Source: a virus. Taken from it: DNA of 44,451 bases. The notes under the pieces were generated by a model. The model searched no databases, was not told the DNA's origin, and was given only the letters and a program-made list of their open reading frames with translations. The DNA is taken from the IMG/VR virus record IMGVR_UViG_3300031920_000068, positions 1 through 44,451 of that record; one strand, written 5' to 3'. Below are positions 40,032 through 44,451 of the stretch, piece by piece. A program made the translations under genes and the position numbers. Positions within the stretch are counted from its first letter, which is position 1. Each line of letters starts with the position of its first letter.

Positions 40032-40324
40032 TTAGATAAATCTCCAGTCTCAAACCCATCATTAAATATTCTATTAGGGTCTGGTATCTCGCCGCACTCC
40101 ATGATAGCTCCGCCTAGTATCTGTATTGAATATCCAATTGGATGCCCTTCGCCTCCTGCTGAAACTATTGCAGGACCAGGCATCCACATTCCAATAGATG
40201 CAGACCATGTGTACTCACCATCCTGTGGGTAAACGTGTGCGTAATGAGCTGTATTTATTACATAGTTTCCACCTGGAGGAAGATATAATGTACAAAAGAT
40301 AGTGGCTGCAAGTAGAAATTTCAT
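40016..40324 (-). CDS. Secreted protein with C-terminal FNDGFETGDLSKW motif
   Basis: The 102-aa protein begins MKFLLAATIFCTLYLPPGGN, a signal-peptide-like start, and continues with a beta-rich region (WSASIGMWMPGPAIVSAGGE). It ends NRIFNDGFETGDLSKWFNH. From memory, F-x-DGFE-x-GD-x-S-x-W tails are common at the C-termini of surface or secreted proteins in several Proteobacteria; here it occurs on a phage protein exported during lysis. Envelope targeting is an inference. Confidence 0.6.
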   Translation of the reverse strand: MKFLLAATIFCTLYLPPGGNYVINTAHYAHVYPQDGEYTWSASIGMWMPGPAIVSAGGEGHPIGYSIQILGGAIMECGEIPDPNRIFNDGFETGDLSKWFNH

Positions 40325-40779
40325 CTCAAGCCAAGTAAATTCATTGGGTTAATCCATACATATGTAATAATGTTTTCATTTGCTGGAATGTGACTATCAA
40401 GAAGAGATCCAACTAAAATGTCCCAATGAATATGTGGAATCATTTTATCACCATGCCTGTCCTGAATATTCTGAGCGTGTCCTATTGGGTCTCCCTCTTT
40501 AAGACGCGCTCCAGCTATCACACATGGTTTAATATAAAGTATTCTATGCTTAAATGATAGACTTGAAACAGCAATAAGATGAAATTCTGGATCTGATCCG
40601 TAGCAAATACCAAGTCGTTCAACAGTACAGTCTTCTGGAGCAAAGATTTGTTCGCCTGGAGAAACAATTATGTCAACACCAGTGTGAGTATGTCGTTTCT
40701 TGCCTCTTGTTCGTGGTGTTCCAAAGTAACCTGATCCCATTTCATCATTACGAACAGTAATACCAACAGGTGATCTCAT
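40321..40779 (-). CDS. M23-family peptidase, probable endolysin
   Basis: The 152-aa protein has RHTHTGVDIIVSPGEQIFAP (H32 and D36 of the HxxxD zinc motif) and IPHIHWDIL (H116 and H118 of HxH). These are the three metal ligands plus catalytic His of LytM/M23 endopeptidases, which cut peptidoglycan cross-links. It has no signal peptide, so release needs a holin. It overlaps the upstream membrane gene by 4 nt. Catalysis would act on peptide stems, unlike the glycosidase endolysins of many phages. Confidence 0.85.
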   Translation of the reverse strand: MRSPVGITVRNDEMGSGYFGTPRTRGKKRHTHTGVDIIVSPGEQIFAPEDCTVERLGICYGSDPEFHLIAVSSLSFKHRILYIKPCVIAGARLKEGDPIGHAQNIQDRHGDKMIPHIHWDILVGSLLDSHIPANENIITYVWINPMNLLGLR

Positions 40780-41129
40780 CTTGCGACTCTCTGTGGTGGA
40801 TTTACGCCCATCATTTTTGTGTACATAGGGTCAAGCATGTCTTCCATGCGTTGCAACCTTGCATCACTATGATCGTTACCCTTATCGACGATATGTTCTA
40901 CAGTGATATATATTTTACCATTTTCAGATAGTTCATGCTCAAGCCTATGTTCAAAGTTGATTGAAGCAGTAGAAGTCATAATGTTTGCGATGATTACACC
41001 TGCTCCCCACGTTGCTGCAATTATTGTAATAGCAAGAACGATTGTGCCTTTGTATAGTAAAATTTTAGATGGGTTAAAGGATGTTGTTTGTTCTGGCTTT
41101 TCGCCACTCATGTCTGATACACTGAACAT
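40776..41129 (-). CDS. Single-TM membrane protein heading the lysis unit
   Basis: The start was taken at 41129 (GGAGCGGAG upstream); 41150 is an alternative. The 117-aa protein has an N-terminal cytoplasmic region, one TM segment LLYKGTIVLAITIIAATWGA followed by GVIIANIM (about 24-52), and a charged helical outer part (HRLEHELSENGKIYITVEHI). A holin/antiholin or a membrane partner of the endolysin is possible. It is the first gene after a good promoter. Confidence 0.6.
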   Translation of the reverse strand: MFSVSDMSGEKPEQTTSFNPSKILLYKGTIVLAITIIAATWGAGVIIANIMTSTASINFEHRLEHELSENGKIYITVEHIVDKGNDHSDARLQRMEDMLDPMYTKMMGVNPPQRVAR

Positions 41130-41179
41130 TGATCTCCGCTCCTTACACATGGTTTCGTCCGCTCCGCTCCCTCAGATAC

Positions 41180-41208
41180 AATATAACACGCCGAAATTGA
41201 AGCCGCAA
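41180..41208 (-). promoter_or_regulatory. Probable promoter of the lysis unit
   Basis: Leftward TTGCGG (41208-41203), 17-bp spacer, TATATT (41185-41180). Start near 41173, about 44 nt before ATG 41129. It lies just past the terminator that ends the upstream unit, so lysis genes can be timed separately. Confidence 0.55.
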
Positions 41209-41295
41209 ATTTTCGCCCTGTAAGCGCTCCTGTCGGCTTGGCATAGCAGAGGCCCGGAACATTCCAGAACGCCCGGAGACAGGCAGACACGCGGC

Positions 41296-41329
41296 AAAAA
41301 AAACGGGCCGCAGCGTTACACCACGGCCC
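41296..41329 (-). terminator. Strong intrinsic terminator of the long leftward unit
   Basis: Leftward GGGCCG (41329-41324), loop about 13 nt that can extend the stem with G-U pairs, CGGCCC (41310-41305) and then a run of eight T (41303-41296). It follows the last gene (41363) by about 35 nt and separates it from the lysis promoter. Confidence 0.82.
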
Positions 41330-41362
41330 ATGAATTCAATTTCTGAAATGTAAGCTATTCAG

Positions 41363-41638
41363 TTAAAAAACTTCCTCAAAGACATGCACAACAAAGTTAC
41401 CCATCTCTAGCAATATCGTTCCGAGGAATACCTCCGCTTTTCTATTACTGAAAGCGACTCCAGTTATTTTGACATGAAACACACGTTTTATTGTTTGTTT
41501 TTCTCCGTAGTAAAATAGATACCACATTACCATGTTGTTCTTTTGTGCCGCTACACTTAAAATTTCAGCACCAAGAGGAAGCTCGATCTCATTTCTGTGC
41601 ATATGTAACTGAACTTTATGTATTACTACGTCACTCAT
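41363..41638 (-). CDS. DUF7352-like small protein
   Basis: ATG 41638 overlaps the RusA stop (ATGA). The 91-aa protein has HKVQLHMHRNEIELPLGAEI then ILSVAAQKNNMVMWYLF and a terminal FLGTILLEMGNFVVHVFEEV. The P-x-G-A-x-(I/V)-L-x-V-x-x-Q and final V-W/V-H-V-(F/Y) pattern is that of a widespread phage early protein family (DUF7352) of unknown function. It is last in the long leftward unit, directly before the terminator. Confidence 0.7.
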   Translation of the reverse strand: MSDVVIHKVQLHMHRNEIELPLGAEILSVAAQKNNMVMWYLFYYGEKQTIKRVFHVKITGVAFSNRKAEVFLGTILLEMGNFVVHVFEEVF

Positions 41639-42111
41639 GATCCCATCTCCCAATCATTAGGCTCAAGCATATCAACAAACGCGACAATACCTGGAGACAT
41701 ATCCCTTTCCACCCATTTTTTAATAAGGTGTTGATCAAATACTTGTCCGTCATCAACATACACGATACTGGTTAGTGCATCCATGATAGCTCTAAGTAAC
41801 TTATCGCCGTCAGGTGCTTGAATGTGCTTTGGTGGAGCATCAGCTCTCAATATATCTGAGAACTTTCCAGTTCTGTAGTGTTTCTTTGGTCGTACTAACA
41901 TTGCTTCAACGTAGACTCTAACAGGCCCATCCCATACTTTAAAGTTCTGTGATATCATACTCTTCTGAGCAGATGCACCAACCCATCTTCTCCAATCGAC
42001 AAGACCTTCTTTATGCTTCATAAAGATACGACCAGTACTCTTGCTTCTAATTGGAGTCATGCTACCTTGCGTGAGTGGTCTTCCTGTAACGTCAAATCTA
42101 ATCGTTTTCAT
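41635..42111 (-). CDS. rusA: RusA-family Holliday junction resolvase
   Basis: The 158-aa protein begins with FDVTGRPLTQGSMTPIRSKS; PDGDKLLRAIMDALTSIVYV (about 107-126) then DDGQVFDQHLIKKWV is the RusA core (acidic PDxDN-like site, here PDGDK, followed by the YxDDxQ site). RusA cuts four-way junctions and trims recombination and replication intermediates before packaging. It pairs functionally with the exonuclease and ERF protein. AAAAGGAG lies about 7 nt upstream of the ATG. Confidence 0.85.
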   Translation of the reverse strand: MKTIRFDVTGRPLTQGSMTPIRSKSTGRIFMKHKEGLVDWRRWVGASAQKSMISQNFKVWDGPVRVYVEAMLVRPKKHYRTGKFSDILRADAPPKHIQAPDGDKLLRAIMDALTSIVYVDDGQVFDQHLIKKWVERDMSPGIVAFVDMLEPNDWEMGS

Positions 42112-42139
42112 TTTTACTCCTTTTTATTATCATTTACCT

Positions 42140-42331
42140 CTACCTTTCCTCCATAATCTTTACAAAATGTTTCATAAATATGATTAACTGTGCCCGCTCA
42201 CGCTCCAGGGCGATGTCGCGCTCGTAGTCTGAGTTGAGGACGTAGCCTCCAGTCGGAAACGGCTCCAACTCACAACAGCACGGCACCATCGGATCAACGA
42301 AAAATCTATACCGCTGCACTGTGTTAGTCAT
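42140..42331 (-). CDS. Small modular protein, C-terminal module out of frame
   Basis: The 63-aa protein MTNTVQRYRFFVDPMVPCCC, then FPTGGYVLNSDYERDIALER, ends IMEER. It carries the VQRY and SDYERD modules of this cluster. The bases just past and across its stop encode, one frame over, FCKDYGGKVEVND, the zinc-ribbon module of its neighbours with one Cys changed to Tyr. It therefore looks like a frameshifted member or a recombination scar. The VQRY...GxYV...SDYE plan is common in small phage proteins of unknown function. Confidence 0.65.
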   Translation of the reverse strand: MTNTVQRYRFFVDPMVPCCCELEPFPTGGYVLNSDYERDIALERERAQLIIFMKHFVKIMEER

Positions 42332-42573
42332 CCCAACCGCCCTATTCCAGCATGAATCTCGCTAATCCCGAGACCACCGTCAATAACATCAATTGTCAAC
42401 ACAATCCGCTGCCTTCCAGTGTTCATAAAACTGTCATCACACAGGCTCTTCACTACCACATGGTCTTGCGCGAGTTCAATGTTGGTCATCTGCACATCAC
42501 GCATCTTTTCCTCGATTACGTCGGCAATTACTCTGAGCACTCGTACAGTGTACTTTTTTTCTTGTTCACTCAT
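42328..42573 (-). CDS. Hypothetical protein in the modular cluster
   Basis: The 81-aa protein MSEQEKKYTVRVLRVIADVI is alpha/beta with QRIVLTIDVIDGGLGISEIH, acidic. It does not carry the modules of its neighbours but begins with the same 8-nt overlap (ATGAGTGA) to the upstream gene's KDE stop, suggesting insertion behind a duplicated junction. Confidence 0.62.
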   Translation of the reverse strand: MSEQEKKYTVRVLRVIADVIEEKMRDVQMTNIELAQDHVVVKSLCDDSFMNTGRQRIVLTIDVIDGGLGISEIHAGIGRLG

Positions 42574-42835
42574 CCTTCACCTCGACCTTTCCTCCGCAGT
42601 ATGAGCAAAAGTTGGGGGTATCAAATCTGTAATCTGGCTCAGATCCACACTGAGGATTCCAGTCACCCCATGTTTCGCATGATACCCAAACACAAACTTT
42701 CTTCGCTGTGTCGCGAATGTAGTCCCTGAATAGAACAACACACCCATGTTCATCATCATCTAAGAACGGAATCCATTCTTCCGTCCCCTTGTCTTGATAA
42801 ACACGAGGACTATACCGCTGAACAGAATCACTCAT
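42566..42835 (-). CDS. Small modular protein with zinc ribbon
   Basis: The 89-aa protein has N-module MSDSVQRYSPRVY, the middle FRDYIRDTAKKVCVWVSCET and the C-module NFCSYCGGKVEVKDE. The Cys pairs (WNPQC and FCSYC) suggest a zinc ribbon. It closely matches the join-spanning gene in RDTAxxVCVW and FCxxCGGKVEVKDE. The final KDE-stop and next start share 8 nt. Function unknown. Confidence 0.68.
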   Translation of the reverse strand: MSDSVQRYSPRVYQDKGTEEWIPFLDDDEHGCVVLFRDYIRDTAKKVCVWVSCETWGDWNPQCGSEPDYRFDTPNFCSYCGGKVEVKDE

Positions 42836-43121
42836 CCCCCACCTCGACCTTCCCGCTGCGCCACGAGATGGGCAATGTCATCCATGCTTCAATGGTGTAG
42901 TATTTAGTCCATTCCCCACGAAAGAGGCAATCAACATCAAGAGCGCCGGATATCGTTGTTACTAGATATTGACCATCCTTTTTTGGATGGCCGGTTTGCC
43001 AAACCCTCACCGCCGTATCGCGCTCGTAGTCTGAACCTTTAACGTAACTGCCAAACTCGGGCTTACTTACGGCACACATTCCAACTGAAGACCATGCCCA
43101 CCGCTGCACTTTGTCACTCAT
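42828..43121 (-). CDS. Small modular protein
   Basis: The 97-aa protein has N-module MSDKVQRWAWSSVGMCAV, middle YVKGSDYERDTAVRVWQTGH and end SGKVEVGDE. It keeps the N and middle modules exactly but has replaced the cysteine ribbon by IEAWMTLPISWR, leaving only the last nine residues. It overlaps both neighbours by 8 nt. Confidence 0.66.
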   Translation of the reverse strand: MSDKVQRWAWSSVGMCAVSKPEFGSYVKGSDYERDTAVRVWQTGHPKKDGQYLVTTISGALDVDCLFRGEWTKYYTIEAWMTLPISWRSGKVEVGDE

Positions 43122-43359
43122 CTTTCACCTCGACCTTCCCGCCACCACTGACTCGATTCCATCTCTGCACAAGCCTCTGCCCTTCTGTCGGCTTTGGATA
43201 TGGCTTGAACATCGCACATGACCAATGCCCACTAACGCATGGTGCTGTACTGTCCATGTGTTCAATCCAATTGGCAACGCCGCGTGTGATTCTCATTGCC
43301 CTGAGTCTTACCCTTTTCCCACAGATGCAGTCACGCATCCTTCGTTGCGCATCACTCAT
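43114..43359 (-). CDS. Small modular protein, Arg/Cys-rich
   Basis: The 81-aa protein begins MSDAQRRMRDCICGKRVRLR (N-module shortened, CxC-like), has a middle unlike its neighbours (IEHMDSTAPCVSGHWSC) and ends VSGGGKVEVKDE. Basic overall. The same C-terminal tail and 8-nt junction to the next gene are kept. Function unknown. Confidence 0.62.
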   Translation of the reverse strand: MSDAQRRMRDCICGKRVRLRAMRITRGVANWIEHMDSTAPCVSGHWSCAMFKPYPKPTEGQRLVQRWNRVSGGGKVEVKDE

Positions 43360-43649
43360 CCTCCACCTCCCATAGCCGCATCAATTGCTGCATCGGTGTC
43401 TTTGTCGATGATCGGCGTTCTTTGGATATAGCCATCCGCGTACCATGCGATTTGAGCACGCCCGTCATCATCGTAGGTGATCGCGACCTCGTGTTCTATC
43501 CACCAATCCCTGCGCCCGCGCTCCAGGGTGAGTCTGGCCTCGTGGTCCTCCTCTGTGACATATTTCTTACCGCCAGAGCGCACCATGAAGCCATTTGATG
43601 GTTGCATTACACCAATGGCACACACCCACCGCTGCACTGTGTCACTCAT
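43356..43649 (-). CDS. Small modular protein with AAIDAAMGGGG tail
   Basis: ATG 43649 is preceded by GGGAGG (7 nt), giving 97 aa: MSDTVQRWVCAIGVMQPSNG, then YVTEEDHEARLTLERGRRDW, ending TDAAIDAAMGGGG. An upstream frame to 43703 reads CYCQQCAEREVGMSD, which looks like the cysteine module of the family joined in front of this start: a remnant of a neighbouring copy. The GGGG-stop tail is shared with 43992 and the join-spanning gene. Function unknown. Confidence 0.66.
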   Translation of the reverse strand: MSDTVQRWVCAIGVMQPSNGFMVRSGGKKYVTEEDHEARLTLERGRRDWWIEHEVAITYDDDGRAQIAWYADGYIQRTPIIDKDTDAAIDAAMGGGG

Positions 43650-43692
43650 CCCAACCTCCCTCTCCGCGCATTGTTGGCAGTAGCATAGGTTG

Positions 43693-43995
43693 TCATGTGA
43701 CATGGTCGTCTCCTGTCATGGCCCTGGCATCAAAGAGCGCCTGTTCAGAGCAAGACAACTGAAACTTCAATATCTTAATCTGACTCTTCTTCCGGCACAC
43801 GAACGACTCAAGCGCGAGCTTCTTGGTTGGGTAGGCATACCGTTTCCTGGCATCATCGAGAACGAACCTCCTGACGTCAGAGAATAACACTGCTCTAATC
43901 CACACACCGCACTCGGTTTCTTTAATTACTTCAAATTCAAGATGTTTGAGTTTGTAATTAAAAACAGGTGAGTTCTCAAATCTGTGGTACGTCAT
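43693..43995 (-). CDS. Hypothetical protein in the modular cluster
   Basis: The 100-aa basic alpha/beta protein MTYHRFENSPVFNYKLKHLE, with ETECGVWIRAVLFSDVRRFV, ends with a helical tail. It lacks the cluster's modules. The start overlaps the GGGG-stop of the upstream gene by 4 nt (ATGA), a second type of junction in this cluster. Confidence 0.62.
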   Translation of the reverse strand: MTYHRFENSPVFNYKLKHLEFEVIKETECGVWIRAVLFSDVRRFVLDDARKRYAYPTKKLALESFVCRKKSQIKILKFQLSCSEQALFDARAMTGDDHVT

Positions 43996-44303
43996 CCCCC
44001 ACCTCCCCTAGCCTTGTCGATCGCGGCGTTGATGTCTTTGTTGAGGATCGGAGCTGATGATCCAGACAAGTCCTCAAGTGTCCACCATAGGGTTTTCCCC
44101 TCCACCCCGGCGGCGTGCCTCAGACACCACTCCTTGCGCTCTCGTTCTTTGGCGAGCGCATCAAATACCTCGCCCAGTAGCTCAGTTGTATGCTTTTTGC
44201 AATTCTCCTCTGTTGCTCCCTCTGTAGAGTAGTTCAGTAGTATTGCTCTTGCTTCACATAGTTCGTTCGGGTCACGCTCTATCCCACACTCACATTTATT
44301 CAT
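43992..44303 (-). CDS. Small modular protein with N-terminal Cys pair and GGGG tail
   Basis: In the 103-aa protein MNKCECGIERDPNELCEARA opens with CxC...C (metal binding possible), a helical middle follows with LAKERERKEWCLRHAAGVEG, and the end is NKDINAAIDKARGGGG. The tail matches 43356 and the join-spanning gene. The ATG (44303) overlaps the stop of the join-spanning gene by 8 nt. Confidence 0.64.
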   Translation of the reverse strand: MNKCECGIERDPNELCEARAILLNYSTEGATEENCKKHTTELLGEVFDALAKERERKEWCLRHAAGVEGKTLWWTLEDLSGSSAPILNKDINAAIDKARGGGG

Positions 44304-44451
44304 CTTTCACCTCGACCTTCCCTCCGCAATGTTGGCAGAAAGACCCAGCCGCATCCAATGAAGCACACTGACACGATGTCCACCATTCTTCGAGCTGTTT
44401 GTTCCACTTCCAAACACAAACCCTCTCCGCCGTATCACGTTCGTAGTCTGA
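44296..44451 (-). CDS. C-terminal part of the join-spanning modular protein
   Basis: This is the continuation of the frame that leaves the window at base 1. It encodes YERDTAERVCVWKWNK, then LEEWWTSCQCASLDAAGSFC and QHCGGKVEVKDE, ending at TAA 44298-44296. Two Cys pairs (CQC and CQHC) form a probable zinc ribbon. The terminal module is nearly identical to that of 42566. See the entry at 1-386 for the N-terminal part and the G-run frame problem. Confidence 0.68.
   Translation of the reverse strand, partial: SDYERDTAERVCVWKWNKQLEEWWTSCQCASLDAAGSFCQHCGGKVEVKDE
44408..44451. repeat. Terminal direct repeat, right copy
   Basis: Identical to bases 1-44. It marks the assembly overlap of a circular or circularly permuted genome. 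Confidence 0.9.

Noticed and set aside
1-44451. Prophage integrase, CI-like repressor or attachment site
   Set aside because: No tyrosine or serine recombinase motif was seen; the HTH protein at 916 alone does not show a temperate lifestyle.
1-44451. CRISPR array or tRNA genes
   Set aside because: No regularly spaced repeats with unique spacers, and no cloverleaf with a TTCRANNY T-loop, were noticed; a covariance search was not possible here.

Overview
This window looks like one complete tailed-phage genome of siphovirus layout. The first and last 44 bases are identical (1-44 and 44408-44451), and one gene runs off the left edge and resumes at the right edge. The contig therefore closes into a circle of about 44,407 bp, as a circularly permuted or otherwise circular assembly would. 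A two-component spanin pair (inner-membrane coiled-coil protein plus overlapping lipoprotein-like gene) points to a Gram-negative host; the species cannot be told. I see no integrase, CI-like repressor, tRNA or CRISPR array, so a lytic lifestyle is likely but not proven.

Layout. A roughly 1-kb non-coding control region (12566-13556) divides two divergent transcription units. The leftward unit starts at a TATAAT promoter near 12684 and runs through the early genes. In order these are small regulators and zinc-ribbon proteins, a DUF932 protein, an ERF single-strand annealing protein, a PD-(D/E)XK nuclease, a helix-turn-helix replication protein, a prim-pol/DnaB-type helicase fusion and an SSB-tip-like protein. 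The unit continues across the contig junction into a cluster of small, visibly shuffled genes (42.1-44.4 kb), then a RusA resolvase and a DUF7352 protein, and ends at a strong terminator at 41296-41329. A separate leftward lysis unit follows (promoter 41180-41208): a one-TM protein, an M23 endopeptidase, a secreted protein with an FNDGFETGDLSKW tail, a small charged protein, a holin candidate, an i-spanin and an o-spanin.

The rightward late unit (13557-38729) has two DNA methyltransferases, small and large terminase, portal, prohead protease, HK97-fold capsid, four connector/completion proteins, tail tube, two tail chaperones, a 1,456-residue tape measure, distal-tail and tip proteins, and a receptor-binding region with a CBM-like protein and a repeat-containing fibre. 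It ends at an intrinsic terminator (38771-38798) against the converging spanin gene.

Most worth a second look: (i) the promoter and first two early genes are each bracketed by inverted repeats (23, 29 and 17 bp); (ii) two leader hairpins ahead of different early genes have compensatory stem changes and competing alternative folds; (iii) the small genes at 42.1-44.4 kb share interchangeable modules, several joined by the same 8-nt stop/start overlap, with frameshifted remnants; (iv) a 59-bp copy of the portal gene's 3' end, including the next gene's ribosome binding site, lies inside the protease gene.
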